Positions 50,234 to 60,164 of a stretch of 64,000 nucleotides of DNA are shown one piece after another. Position numbers and translations under genes: made by a program. How positions within the stretch are numbered: position 1 is the stretch's first letter; the number at the start of each line of letters is the position of its first letter. Below the pieces are notes generated by a model, which worked only from the letters and a program-made list of their open reading frames with translations, had not been told where the DNA came from and did no database searches. The DNA is taken from assembly GCA_018388625.1 (NCBI GenBank), contig CP074402.1, forward strand, positions 1,674,001 to 1,738,000. Direction: 5' to 3'. This stretch comes from Nocardiopsis eucommiae. Its GTDB lineage: Bacteria > Actinomycetota > Actinomycetes > Streptosporangiales > Streptosporangiaceae.

Positions 50234-51624
50234 TCAGGCGGGGGCCTCCGGATCCGGCGCCACGCGGCGCGACATCCGTAGGAACGAGAACCACTGCGCC
50301 GCCACCAGGAACGCCGTGGCGCCCGCGTTGGCGCCCCACAGGGCGGTCAGACCGCCGTGCTCCACGAGCGGCACCGAGGCCAGCACCAGCGTGCCGTAAC
50401 CGAGGGCGAACGCGTACATGGCGGGCCGGGTGTCCTTGAGCCCCAGCAGTCCCGAGTTGGGCGCCGACTGGAGGGCGTCGAAGGCGCCGACCAGACACAG
50501 CAGCGGAACGAGTGCGACCACCCCGGCGTGTACCCCGGGATCGTCGGTGAACAGCCAGACCAGCGGCCCCGCCGCCCACCAGAGCAGTGCCCCGCTGACC
50601 AGCATCACCGGGAGCGACACCAGGTAGCTCGCCAGGACCGTGCGCACCACCAGGGCCCGGTCGCGGGCCCCGGCCGCCCGCACGGTGAACGGGACGGTGG
50701 CCTGGCCCACGCCGACGAAGGAGATGAAGGCCATTCCCACGAGCACCACGGCGACCTGGTGGACGGCGGCCTCCTCGGGGCCGATCCGGGCGACCACCAC
50801 GGCCAGGACACTCAGTGACCCGGATTTGATCAGCAGGGTGGAACCCGTGGGGAGTCCGACCCTCGCCATCCGGCTGATCCCCGCCCACCGGGGCGCGCCG
50901 AACCCGATCGGGTGCCCCCGCAGGATCGTCCCGCGCCTGACCACCGCGAAGTTCAGGCCCACGGTGACCACGTTCATCGCGAGCATGGAGGCCCCCGCGC
51001 CGAACAGCCCCAGGGCCGGGAGGGGCCCCGGTCCGAGGACCAGGGTCGGGGTCGCCACCAGCGAGAAGGCCACGGAGACCAGGGAGAGCGCCAGCACCGC
51101 CCTGGTGTGCCCCAACCCGACCAGCAGCACGGTGGTCGCGTTCTTGACCGCCGCCAGCACCACGTATCCGGCCATGAGCAGCGGGTAGAGGCCCAGCACG
51201 GCCACGGTGGGTTCGGCCACCCCGACCAGCCGCGCGCCCACGGGGACGGCGAGGATCAGCAGTCCGCCCACGATCCCCAGGAACAGGCTGAGCCACAGGC
51301 TGTCCCGGAGCACCGGGGCCAGGGCCCGGGGGTCGTCCTCGTTCTCGGTGAAGAAGGGCATGGAGCCCCGCAGGGTGCCGTGCACGACCATGATCATCGG
51401 GTTGAACACGGCGATCACCAGCGCGTACGCGGCCAGCTCCACGGTCCCGGTGTTGCCCAGGACCGCCGCGGTGACCGCGCTCCCGATGAGGGTGGACAGC
51501 ATGGAGAGGTAGAGCGGGAGAGCCTTGCCCGCGATCCGCCGGGCGATCGGCCCCGCGCGCTGGGGAGGGTCCGCCGGAGTGGAGGGGGCTCCGGAACACG
51601 GGTCCGGTCGGTGCGTGCTGACAT
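50234..51624 (-). CDS. MATE-family efflux transporter (start region frameshifted)
   Basis: About 464 residues with 12 membrane helices in two homologous six-helix halves (LPLYLSMLSTLIGSAVTA..., and SRMARVGLPTGSTLLIKSG in the second half). Residues such as GVGQATVPFTVRAAGA match MATE exchangers. ATG at 51624 opens MSARTDRTRVPEPP and needs one restored base near 51565 to join the main frame; ATG at 51680 is an in-frame alternative with a poorer context. Exports drugs or metabolites against Na+ or H+. Converges with the monooxygenase gene. Confidence 0.82.
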
Positions 51625-51719
51625 GCGTGGGGAGGACTCCTCCGGGGGTTGGGCGTCGACGGCGGCGAGGTCGTAGCATCTGGCTTGACAGCGTGTCCGA
51701 TGACGAGGGGACGGTTCTC

Positions 51720-52166
51720 ATGGCCGAAAAGCGCGTGGTGTGGGCGAAGAAGCTGCCGGAGGTCTACAAGAAGCTCGACGAGATCGACCTGGTCATCGCG
51801 GACCATCTGGACGTCAAGCTGCTCGAACTGATCAAACTCCGGGCCTCCGTCCTCAACGGCTGTGCGTTCTGCGTGGACCTTCATACCCAGAAGGCGCTCA
51901 AGGAGGGCGAGTCCCAGCAGCGGCTCTTCCTCGTTTCCACCTGGTACGAGGCCGGTGAGCGGTTCACCGGGCGCGAGCGTGCGGCCCTCGCCCTCACCGA
52001 CGAGATGACCGAACTCGGCGGCACCGGGGTCTCCGACGAGGCCTACGAGTCCGCCGCCGAGTTCTTCGACGAGACCGAGCTCGCCGCGCTGATGTCCGCC
52101 ATCGCCATGATCAACCTCTACAACCGGCTCGCGGTCACCAGCCAGCTGCACCCCAAGGAGCGTTAG
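51720..52166 (+). CDS. AhpD/carboxymuconolactone-decarboxylase-family protein
   Basis: 148 residues, intact. The redox motif GCAFCVDLH (CxxCxxxH) near residue 49 is preceded by LLELIKLRASVLN, the alkylhydroperoxidase D-like core. All-helical, usually forming oligomers; likely a peroxidase or peroxiredoxin-like enzyme. Divergent from the MATE gene. The start ATG follows GAGGGGACGG. Confidence 0.88.
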   Translation: MAEKRVVWAKKLPEVYKKLDEIDLVIADHLDVKLLELIKLRASVLNGCAFCVDLHTQKALKEGESQQRLFLVSTWYEAGERFTGRERAALALTDEMTELGGTGVSDEAYESAAEFFDETELAALMSAIAMINLYNRLAVTSQLHPKER

Positions 52167-52178
52167 GGTTCCGCGCGC

Positions 52179-52205
52179 CCCCGCCGGGCCACACCTCCGG
52201 CGGGG
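52179..52205. terminator. Hairpin terminator between convergent genes
   Basis: CCCCGCCGG (52179-52187) pairs perfectly with CCGGCGGGG (52197-52205) over a 9-base loop, 13 bases after the AhpD-like stop and shared with the convergent gene ending at 52254. Confidence 0.65.
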
Positions 52206-52253
52206 ACGCGGCGCGACGGGGGCGGGGGCGTCACCGCGCGGGAAGCCGTACGG

Positions 52254-53352
52254 TCACAGGGCCTCCTTCGGCGCGGGGCAGTGCTCGGCGCCGAACTCCA
52301 GGGCGTCCAGGGTCAGGTCGACCACGGCCGACCGGTGCTCCTCCAGGGCGGCGACGTCGACCAGGGCGCGCAGGGCACCCGGTACCAGCGTGGCCAGCGC
52401 GCCCTCCACCGTCGCCTGGGTCCGTCTGTCGCGCAGCCCGCCGACCACCCCGGGCCACCGGCCCTCCAGCACCGCGCCGTTGGCCACCGCCGTGCGCCAG
52501 ACCGCGCCCAGGTGGGGCTCCGGTACCAGCCGCCGCACCGGGCCCCGCCCCGCACCGGCCGCCAAGGCCGCCTCCGTCCGTTCCTCGTCGACTCCCCAGG
52601 CGGCCAGCGCGCGGGCCAGCGGCACGTGGGACTCGGGCACGTCGTGCTGGAGATCGATGAGGGAGGTCTCCCCGTTGGTCCAGTTCAGGTGGGGGAGCAG
52701 GCGCGGCGGCTCCAGGACCGAGGTCACGGCATCGGCGGCGAAGCACACCGAACGGCGTGCCCCCTGCTCCGAGTTCCCGACCAGGCTGGGCAGCTCCTCG
52801 TGTTCCACCGGGGTGGGCACCGCCACCAGCGCACGGGTCCCGGTACGTCGGACGAAGCGGAGCACCGCCCGGTCGTCGGGTTCCCCGTCCCCACCCTCGT
52901 CGGCCAGGAACCGGGCCAGCGCCACGGAGAGCGCGGAGGGCAGCGCCAACGCCACGGTGGGCACGTAGGGGTTGACCACCGGAACCACCCCGGCCCCGGT
53001 GAACACCGCCCATCGGGCCAGGGTCGCCGTGCGTGACCCCCACTCGACGAAGAACGAGACGGCGGCCTCCGGGTGGGCGGCCAGGGTGTGTTCCACGGTT
53101 CCCGCGAAGCCCTCGGCCAGTCGGACGTCGTCCTGGAGGACCAGGTGGTGGGTGGTGTCGTCGTGCCGCGCGGCGGCCCCGAAGGCGACCCGGGCGCTGC
53201 GGAGCGCGGTGGGCGGGCCGTCCGGCTCGGGATCCGGGGCCAGACCGGTGAGGGGCAGGCCGGTGCGCCGGGCGACCCTCTCGCGGACTCGGCGCGGGAG
53301 GGGTGGGTCATCACGGCGGCGGACACGTGAACGCGGGGGTGGGGGTGCGCAT
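52254..53352 (-). CDS. Glycosyltransferase-like protein of unknown function (frameshifted)
   Basis: About 366 residues when joined from ATG at 53352 (RTPTPAFT start). Two losses, near 53320 and 53305, lie close to the N-terminus; the rest is open. The N-terminal part reads DDTTHHLVLQDDVRLAEGF, resembling the DxD-like region of small glycosyltransferases that act early in a Rossmann-type sheet, with a central part WAVFTGAGVVPVVNPYVPTVALALPSAL and no membrane helix. I do not recognise a precise family; a glycosyltransferase role is inference from that motif only. No functional partner is obvious nearby. Confidence 0.55.
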
Positions 53353-53583
53353 GCCCTCCATCCTAGGTTCCGGGGGCGGGAGAACCCGGTGGTCCACAGG
53401 ACCTTTCGGCGGGCGGAGACTCCCCGGATCCAAACTTCTAATTTCCTACCTGTATAGTTTGGTTTGTTCGTCGATCCCTCCTCGAAAGACGCCACACATG
53501 TGCCCCCACCGGCCCTCCTCCCCGGCCCGCGTACCTCGTGCCACCCGTCCCCGCGCGTTGCGGGGGCTCCCGGGGCTCCCCGG

Positions 53584-54417
53584 ATGAGCGTCCTCGCGCC
53601 GGACCGCCCGTCAGCCGAGGCCCCAGCGCCGGAGAGCGGCGGGATCGCACCGGCGGTGCGGTCGTTCGGGCTCCGGGCGCTCTCCGTGGGCGGATTCCTG
53701 CTGGTGTGGTGGGCCGTCGCCCGGGCCGAGGTCTGGCCGCCGGTCATCCTGCCCGGGCCGGGAGCGGTCTGGGACCAGGCCGTGGCCACCAGCACCCAGG
53801 GCTACAGCGGTCACACCCTCCAGGAACACCTGGGGGTCAGCCTGCGCCGCATCCTCGTGGGCAGCGTCCTCGGGACGGTCGGCGGAGTGCTGCTCGGGCT
53901 GGTCATCGGGCTGGTCCCGGTGGCCCGCGCCGTGCTCGGCCCCTTCGTCACGTTCGTCCGCACCCTGCCGCCGCTGGCCTACCTCAGCCTGCTCGTCATC
54001 TGGTTCGGTATCGGGGAGGAGCCCAAGATCTGGCTCCTCGTCATCGCCTCGCTGCCCCCGGTCGCCGTGGCCACCGCCGACGCCGTGCGCGGCGTGGCAC
54101 CGGACCACCTGAACGCCGCACGGTCGCTGGGCGCGCGCCCCTGGCACCTTCCCGTCTGGATCGTCCTGCCGCACTCGTTGCCGGAGATCATGACCGGAGT
54201 CCGCATCGCCGTGGGCGTCGCCTACACCTCGGTGGTGGCCGCCGAGACCGTCAACGGCGTCCCCGGGATCGGCGGGATGATCCGCGAGGCCCAGCGCTAC
54301 AACCAGACCGACGTCGTCATCCTCGGTCTGATCGTCATCGGCCTGTCCGGCCTCCTCCTCGACTGGCTCCTCCAGACCCTGGACCGCACCGTCGCGCCGT
54401 GGCGGGGCAGGGAATGA
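53584..54417 (+). CDS. SsuC/TauC-type ABC transporter permease
   Basis: 277 residues, intact, six membrane helices. The cytoplasmic EAA loop reads AARSLGARPWHLPVWIVLPHSLPEIMTG, typical of BPD-type permeases for sulfonates, taurine, nitrate or thiamine precursors. ATG at 53584 was chosen; an in-frame TTG at 53464 would add a 40-residue leader without a good ribosome site. AT-rich sequence with TATAGT at about 53452 may be the promoter. First gene of a permease/binding-protein/ATPase operon. Confidence 0.87.
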   Translation: MSVLAPDRPSAEAPAPESGGIAPAVRSFGLRALSVGGFLLVWWAVARAEVWPPVILPGPGAVWDQAVATSTQGYSGHTLQEHLGVSLRRILVGSVLGTVGGVLLGLVIGLVPVARAVLGPFVTFVRTLPPLAYLSLLVIWFGIGEEPKIWLLVIASLPPVAVATADAVRGVAPDHLNAARSLGARPWHLPVWIVLPHSLPEIMTGVRIAVGVAYTSVVAAETVNGVPGIGGMIREAQRYNQTDVVILGLIVIGLSGLLLDWLLQTLDRTVAPWRGRE

Positions 54418-54472
54418 GACCGCCACGAGCCACCGGTCCCCGAACGTCCCCCGCACCCCCGACGGAGCACCC

Positions 54473-55509
54473 ATGACCCCGAGACACACCGTGCGCGCCG
54501 CCTCGGCCGGAGCGGCCCTGGCCCTGATCCTCTCCGGCTGCTCCGGTACCCCCGAGGACCCGGCCGACGGGGTCCCCGGTCAGCTGCGCATCGGCTACCA
54601 GTCGATCCCCAACGGCGACCTCGTGGTCAAGCACCACGCCTGGCTGGAGGAGGCCCTGCCCGACACCGAGATCGTCTGGAACCGGTTCGACTCCGGCGGC
54701 GACGTCAACACCGCCTTCCTGGCCGGGGAGCTCGACATCGCCCTGGCGGGCAGCGCCCCCGTCACCCGGGGCCTGTCCCAGCCGCTCGGTATCGACTACC
54801 AGGTGCCGTGGATCCACGACGTCATCGGTGACAACGAGGCCCTGGCCGTGACCGAGGGCATCGACGAGGTCGCCGACCTGGCGGGACGCACCGTCGCGGT
54901 GCCCTTCGCCAGCACCACGCACTACCACCTGATCGCCGCCCTGGACGAGGCCGGACTGGGCACCGACGACGTCCAACTCCTCGACCTCGAACCCCCGGAC
55001 ATCCAGGCGGCCTGGCAGCGCGGGGACCTCGACGCGGCCTTCGTCTGGTACCCGGTCCTCGGCCAGCTCTACGAACAGGGCGCCAGCCCCTGGTGACCAG
55101 CGGCGAACTGGCGGAACGGGGCAACGTCACCGCCGACCTGGCGGTGGTCTCCACCGGATTCGCCGAGGACCACCCCGACGCCCTGGCCACGTGGGTCGAG
55201 CAGCAGGACCGCGCGGTCTCCCTCCTCAGGGAGGACCGGGAGGAGGCCCTGGCGGCCATCGCGGCCGAGCTCAACCTGGAACCGGAGGAGGCGGCCGAGC
55301 AGGTCGACCAACTGGTCTTCCTGAGCGCGGAGGAACAGGCCTCCGGCGACTACCTGGGGACCGCCGACGCCCCCGGTGCCCTGGCCGAGCACCTGAGGCT
55401 CACCGCCGAGTTCCTGGCGGAGCAGGGCGAGATCGACGCCGCGCCCGACACCACGGCCTTCGAGAACGCGCTCGCCCCCGCTGGAGCCGAACATGCCGCA
55501 CGCCCCTGA
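54473..55509 (+). CDS. TauA/SsuA-type substrate-binding lipoprotein (frameshifted)
   Basis: About 345 residues. Lipobox LALILSGCSG at the N-terminus; LRIGYQSIPNGDLVVKHHAWLEEAL and DIALAGSAPVTRGLS define the NMT1/SsuA-like fold, with WYPVLGQLYEQGA in the hinge. One base is lost near 55090; the second part (LVTSGELAERGNV onward) is normal. Binds the imported ligand outside the cell. Its end overlaps the ATPase start by 17 bases. Confidence 0.85.
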
Positions 55510-56272
55510 ACCCGCCCTGGAACTGACCGGGGTGGGACACGACTACCGCAGGGACGGACGGCGGGGAGCCACCGTGCCCGCGTTGGACGGCATCGACCTG
55601 AGCCTGGACGCGGGGGAGCACCTCGTGGTGGTGGGCCCCTCCGGCTCCGGAAAGAGCACCCTGCTGCGGCTGGTCGCCGGGTTCCACCGCCCCACCCGGG
55701 GCACGGTCTCCGTCAACGGCCGTCCGGTCCGGGGCCCCGGACCGGACCGGGGCGTGGTCTTCCAGCGGCCCACGCTGTTCCCGTGGATGACCGTGCGAGG
55801 GAACGTCGAGTTCGGGCTCCGCATGGCGGGTCTGGCCAGGGCGGAGCGGCGGGCCCTCGCGGAACACCAGCTCGCCCTGGTGGGGCTGGCCGACGCCGCG
55901 CACCTGCGCACCTACGAGCTGTCCGGGGGCATGCGCCAGCGGGTGGCCATCGCCCGGGCCCTGGCCCCCGACCCGGGGATCGTGCTCATGGACGAGCCGT
56001 TCGGCGCACTGGACGCCCTGACCCGTGAGCGCATGCAGGAGGAGGTGCGCTCCCTGTGGCTCCTCACCGGCAAGACGCTGCTGTCCATCACCCACGACGT
56101 CGGGGAGGCGGTCCGCCTGGGCACGCGGATCGTGGTGCTGAGCGCGCGGCCGGGGCGGATCGTGCTCGACGAGGTGTCGGACCTGCCCAGGGCCGGGGAA
56201 CCGGGTACGCACCCGGACTTCACGGCGACCCGGGACCGGATCGCGCACGCCGTACGTGCCGCGGCCCGCTGA
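55493..56272 (+). CDS. SsuB/TauB-type ABC transporter ATP-binding protein
   Basis: 259 residues, intact. Walker A GPSGSGKSTLLRL, Q-loop VVFQRPTLFPWMTVRGN, signature YELSGGMRQRVAIARAL, Walker B IVLMDEPFGALDALTRE and H-loop SITHDVGEA. The RPTLFPW and LDALTRE segments are typical of nitrate/sulfonate/taurine importers. Completes the importer with 53584 and 54473. Followed by a terminator. Confidence 0.92.
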   Translation: MPHAPEPALELTGVGHDYRRDGRRGATVPALDGIDLSLDAGEHLVVVGPSGSGKSTLLRLVAGFHRPTRGTVSVNGRPVRGPGPDRGVVFQRPTLFPWMTVRGNVEFGLRMAGLARAERRALAEHQLALVGLADAAHLRTYELSGGMRQRVAIARALAPDPGIVLMDEPFGALDALTRERMQEEVRSLWLLTGKTLLSITHDVGEAVRLGTRIVVLSARPGRIVLDEVSDLPRAGEPGTHPDFTATRDRIAHAVRAAAR

Positions 56273-56284
56273 CACGGCCGTGCC

Positions 56285-56308
56285 CCCGCCCCGAACCCCT
56301 GGGGCGGG
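56285..56308 (+). terminator. Terminator after the ABC importer operon
   Basis: CCCGCCCC (56285-56292) pairs with GGGGCGGG (56301-56308) over an 8-base loop, 12 bases after the ATPase stop. Confidence 0.6.
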
Positions 56309-56329
56309 AGCGGTGGAAGGGGCCGTGGA

Positions 56330-56836
56330 TCACCCGGTCGACTGCTGACGACCCTGTTCCGGGGACGAGGTCGGCCGGGGCGCGGCGTGCGGCCGTTCGT
56401 GGGCGGCGCGGTACCCGGCCCGGTAGCTGGCGTCCCGGGAACGCTCGGACTCCTCGTCGCCGACCGCGATCGGCCATCCGGCGGTCAGCCCGTAGATCAC
56501 CAGGATGTCGATGGCGATGACCACCACCGACCACAGCGGCATCGCGATCAGGAACGCGAGCTGGGCGACGGCGTTCAGGGCCGCCAGGACGATGGAGAAG
56601 GCCCGCGCCCAGGTGCTGCCGGACAGGACCGCCAGACCGGCGACGACCAGCACCGCGCCCCAGAGACCGAGCAGGACACCCCAGGCGCCGTACTCCAGGA
56701 TGAGCATCTGGGTCTCGGTGGCGACGAAGAACTCCGGGGTGAACATCGCCGCGAGGCCCTGGATCACGTTGATGACTCCGGTCACGATGAGCAGCGTGGC
56801 GACGAAGAACTGCCAACCGTTGGCCTGTGTCCGCAT
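56330..56836 (-). CDS. DUF7144-like four-helix membrane protein
   Basis: 168 residues, intact. Four hydrophobic helices (FFVATLLIVTGVINVIQGL; YGAWGVLLGLWGAVLVVAGLA; ARAFSIVLAALNAVAQ; VVVIAIDILVIYGLT) and a hydrophilic Arg/Ser-rich C-terminal tail. The pattern WxxFV...VIQGL...FF and YGAWG fits small actinomycete membrane proteins often called DUF7144; no biochemical function is known. Confidence 0.75.
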   Translation of the reverse strand: MRTQANGWQFFVATLLIVTGVINVIQGLAAMFTPEFFVATETQMLILEYGAWGVLLGLWGAVLVVAGLAVLSGSTWARAFSIVLAALNAVAQLAFLIAMPLWSVVVIAIDILVIYGLTAGWPIAVGDEESERSRDASYRAGYRAAHERPHAAPRPTSSPEQGRQQSTG

Positions 56837-57022
56837 GGGTGCTCCTCTGCCGGTCGCCCAGGAGTCTCTGACGGGGGCGACCTCTCTGGTGTCGCGAGCA
56901 GGCGGATACCAGCTCCACCCCTTCATCATCGGCCACGGCGCGTAAGGGGCACGGAACCCGTTGCTTCGGATCGGGCAAAGCCGGGGCGCCTGGGTCGGAG
57001 TGGCGGCGATCGAGGTCAGTAT

Positions 57023-57041
57023 TTACGTAACAACGTAGAAT
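57023..57041 (+). promoter_or_regulatory. Promoter/operator of the ArsR-like gene
   Basis: The palindrome TTACGTAA (57023-57030) is followed by ACGTAGAAT, giving repeated ACGTA elements and a TAGAAT -10-like hexamer (57036-57041). The GTG start is only 17 bases further on. Confidence 0.4.
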
Positions 57042-57057
57042 CGTGTAGCGTGGGCGC

Positions 57058-57603
57058 GTGCCAGAACCAACCCCGGACCCCGCCTCCCCTGCCTCCCGCG
57101 CCGGTACGGAGGAGCGTCTCGCCGCCCTGGAGGCTCGGGTCGCCGAGCTGGAGCGGGCCGACCGCTCGTACACCGCGACCACCGAGACGAACTACGCCGA
57201 GCGCTTCTTCGTCCTGGAGGCCCTCAAGGAACGCACCGCCGACGAAGGGGCGGTCGTCTTCGCGGGCGTCGTCCCCGTCGAGGGCGCGTCGGAGCCGGTC
57301 CAGTGGCAGTACGGGAGCTCCGTCGAGGCCATCGAGAACCTCGACTGGTCCGCCCTGGCCGGGAACCTGGACGCCCTCGGCCACCCCGTCCGGCTCAGCA
57401 TCCTGCACGCGGTCCACTCCGGGGTCACCACCGTCGCCGGGCTCAAGGAGCGGGAGGAGTTCGGCACCAGCGGCCAGATTTACCACCACGTCAACCTGCT
57501 GGTCGCCGCGGGCTGGCTGGCCACGCGCAGGCGCGGCCACTATGCCATACCGCCGGAGCGGCTGGTCCCGCTGATGGTGGTCCTCACCGCCTCGCGCGGC
57601 TGA
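57058..57603 (+). CDS. ArsR-type winged-helix regulator
   Basis: 181 residues, intact. N-terminal coiled coil (TEERLAALEARVAELERAD) and a winged helix: LGHPVRLSILHAVHSG, VAGLKEREEFGTSGQIYHHVNLLVAAGWLATRRRGHYAI. No obvious metal-binding cysteine cluster, so a non-metal ligand is likely. 27 bases before a serine-hydrolase gene, apparently one operon. Confidence 0.83.
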   Translation: MPEPTPDPASPASRAGTEERLAALEARVAELERADRSYTATTETNYAERFFVLEALKERTADEGAVVFAGVVPVEGASEPVQWQYGSSVEAIENLDWSALAGNLDALGHPVRLSILHAVHSGVTTVAGLKEREEFGTSGQIYHHVNLLVAAGWLATRRRGHYAIPPERLVPLMVVLTASRG

Positions 57604-57630
57604 GACACGGAACGAGGACGAGGGGGACAG

Positions 57631-58699
57631 GTGCGGAGCGGTACACGGACCGGAGCGACCGTGGCGGTCGTGGCCGCCGTCGTCCTGGCCGTCGGGTTCG
57701 CCGTGCGGCCCGTTGCCCCGTCCCTCTCCTCGGAGGTCACCGGCGACGCCGAGCTGGCGCAACGCGCCCGACCCCTGCTGGAGGACGGCCCCCGTGCGAC
57801 CGCGGCCGTCGTGGAGGTCGACGGCGACCGTGTCAGGGAGGCCTACTTCGGCGCGGACGGGACGACCCTCTACGAGATCGGGTCCGTCTCCAAGGCCCTG
57901 ACCGGGCTGCTGCTGGCCGACGCGATCGAGCGCGGCGAGGTGGACCCGGACACCGAACTCGGAACCCTGCTGGACCTGGAGGGCGCGCCCGCCGCGACGG
58001 TCACCCTGAGCGAGCTCTCCTCGCACCGGTCCGGGCTCCCCAGGAACCCTCCGGGGGTGCTGACCTCGGTCACCATGCTCCTGGACAACCTCCGCAACCG
58101 CGACCCCTACACGGGTGACGTCCGGGACCTCGTGGGGAGCGCCGCCGAAGCCGACCTCACGGACCGGGGCCGGTTCGCCTACTCCAACCTCGGCGCCGCG
58201 CTGCTCGGCCAGGCCCTCGCGGTCTCCGCCGGAACCGACTACGAGACCGTCCTCCACCAGCGCCTCCTCGCCCCACTCGGTATGGAGCGCACGGTGGTTC
58301 CCGCCACCCCGGAGGACGTGCCCGCCGAGGCGGCCGTCGGGTACGGCACCAACGGTCGCCCCTTCGCCCCCTCGGCCAACGCCGCCTGGGCCCCCATGGG
58401 TGGCGTGCACTCCACCGGCGGCGACATGGGGCTCCTCGCGCGGGCCCTGGTGGGGGAGGGGCGCCGGGTGTCGAGGCCCTGGAGCCCCGCTGGGACGACG
58501 GGCGGGGAGACGGGGTCGGCCTGGGCTGGTTCGTCACCGACCACGACGGCACCGAGGTCACCTGGCACAACGGCATGACCGGTGGATTCGCGGCCATGGT
58601 CGCTCTGGACCGTGAGGGCGGGCGTGCCGTGGTCGTGCTGGCGGACGGCCCCGTGGGCGTGGACTCCGTCGCCCTCGACCTGCTCTTGGAGGGGAGTGA
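57631..58699 (+). CDS. Serine hydrolase, beta-lactamase/DD-peptidase fold (frameshifted)
   Basis: About 357 residues. N-terminal signal or anchor (VAVVAAVVLAVGFAV), catalytic motif SVSK (TLYEIGSVSKALTGLLL) near residue 88, YSN motif (RFAYSNLGAALLG), and a C-terminal WHNGMTGGFAAM, the position of the KTG-like triad element. Class C/D-alanyl-peptidase-like. Breaks near 58469 and 58694; restoring the second gives a TGA at 58697-58699 that overlaps the next GTG. Extracytoplasmic hydrolase, substrate unknown; under the upstream ArsR. Confidence 0.83.
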
Positions 58700-59073
58700 A
58701 CGACACCCTGGTCGCCCTCGTCGTGTGGGCGGTGCTGACCCTGTTCGCCGCCTCACTGACCTGGGAGATGGTGCGGTCCGCGCGCACTGGAGAGGGTGCG
58801 CGGGCCTTCCCCGATCGCGGCGGCGTGGTCCGGCGGTCCGCGGGCGTGGTCCTGTTGACCGCGTACATCCTGCTCGCGGTGGGGTGGCTGCACCTCCCTG
58901 CGGCCCTGTGGTGGGTCAACGCGGCCCTGGCCGCGACCGCCCTGGGAGCGGGCGCGGCGCGCTGGCGGACCCTGCCGTGGAGCGCGGCCGAGGGCGGGGC
59001 GCGCGCTCGTTGGATCGGAGCCGTGTTCACCGTGGGCCTGACCGTCGCCCTGGTCCTCCTCCTGGCCCTCTGA
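58696..59073 (+). CDS. Small four-helix membrane protein
   Basis: 125 residues. Hydrophobic helices VALVVWAVLTLFAASL, VVLLTAYILLAVGWL, LWWVNAALAATALGA and WIGAVFTVGLTVALVLLLAL. The GTG at 58696 overlaps the serine-hydrolase stop (GTGA) once the homopolymer indel is allowed for, so it is translationally coupled and probably a membrane partner of the hydrolase. No family recognised. Confidence 0.65.
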   Translation: MNDTLVALVVWAVLTLFAASLTWEMVRSARTGEGARAFPDRGGVVRRSAGVVLLTAYILLAVGWLHLPAALWWVNAALAATALGAGAARWRTLPWSAAEGGARARWIGAVFTVGLTVALVLLLAL

Positions 59074-59402
59074 GCGGCCGGGACCCGTCACGCCCCTTGG
59101 TCCCACCAAGAACCCATCGACACGTGGGACGACCATTCTCGGCCGTTCGTGTGGACCAGGGGCGCCGAGGAGATCCTCGAACCCGTCGCCGCATCATCTT
59201 CGCCGCATCAACGGCGCGGAACACCCAGGGGCCGCGGCGGCATCCGTGGTGCTCGCCGTGCGATCACACGAAGTCCGGGCGGGGGTTCGAGCCGGTCGCC
59301 ATAATGCCTCCGCGTCTTTCCGGGTATTCGCAGACCCTTGACAATATGGCAACAACACGCAGAATCAGTCAATACCAAATCAGATAACGGAGGGAATCGG
59401 GC
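59074..59402. promoter_or_regulatory. Intergenic region with promoter of the fructose operon
   Basis: 329 bases. GTCCCAC/GTGGGAC (59100-59106 and 59124-59130) may be a weak terminator of the upstream operon. The last 70 bases are AT-rich: TTGACA at 59338-59343, a 16-base spacer and CAGAAT at 59360-59365 form the likely promoter, and GGAGGG at 59389-59394 is the ribosome site of the DeoR gene. Confidence 0.55.
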
Positions 59403-60164
59403 ATGTACGGGGCCGAGCGTCGACAACTGTTGGCGCAGAAGGCACGCCGAGACGGGCGCATCGACGTCTCGTCGGCGTCGGAGGAACTGACCGTGGCACC
59501 GGAGACCATTCGGCGCGACCTCGGGGTCCTCGAACGCCAAGGGCTGGTGCGCCGGGTCTACGGCGGCGCCGTCTCCGTCGAACGCCTGGACTTCGAACCC
59601 AGCGTCCCCCTGCGCGACCGCACCAACGAGAGCGAGAAGGAGCGCATCGCCCGCGCCGCGGTCGCCCAACTCCCCCAACGGGGCACCGTCCTCATCGACG
59701 GAGGCACCACCACCGCTCGCCTGGCCGGCCTCCTGCCCGAAGGCGCGGAACTCACCGTTGTCACCAACTCCCTGCCCGCCGCCCACCAGATCGTGGGCCG
59801 ACGAGGCTGCCAGCTCCACTTCCTTGGCGGGCGCGTCCGCGCCACCACACTGGCCTCCGTGGGCCCCTGGTCGCAGGACGTCCTCGACGGACTCACCGTC
59901 GACGTGGGATTCTTCGGCGCCAACGGGTTCTCCACCGAACGCGGCTGCACCACCCCCGACCCCGCCGAAGCCACGGTCAAGGCCGCCATGGTCCGCGCCT
60001 GCCGGCGCCGGGTCCTGCTCGCCGACCACAGCAAGTACGGCGACGACCAGTTCAGCCGATTCGCACACCTGAACGAGATGGACGTGGTGGTGACCGACGA
60101 GGGCCTGGATGAAGAGGCCCGCGGAGCCCTCGTCGACGCGGAGACCGAAGTGGTGATCGCGTGA
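59403..60164 (+). CDS. DeoR/GlpR-family repressor of the fructose PTS operon
   Basis: 253 residues, intact. HTH: RRQLLAQKARRDGRID, SSASEELTVAPETIRRDLGVLERQGLVRRVYGGA (family-defining). The C-terminal sensor has IDGGTTTARLAGLL, TNSLPAAHQI, LHFLGGRVRATTLASVG and VLLADHSKYG, the phosphosugar-binding fold of GlpR/FruR-like regulators; fructose 1-phosphate is the probable ligand by context. Its stop overlaps the GTG of the fruK remnant. Confidence 0.9.
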   Translation: MYGAERRQLLAQKARRDGRIDVSSASEELTVAPETIRRDLGVLERQGLVRRVYGGAVSVERLDFEPSVPLRDRTNESEKERIARAAVAQLPQRGTVLIDGGTTTARLAGLLPEGAELTVVTNSLPAAHQIVGRRGCQLHFLGGRVRATTLASVGPWSQDVLDGLTVDVGFFGANGFSTERGCTTPDPAEATVKAAMVRACRRRVLLADHSKYGDDQFSRFAHLNEMDVVVTDEGLDEEARGALVDAETEVVIA

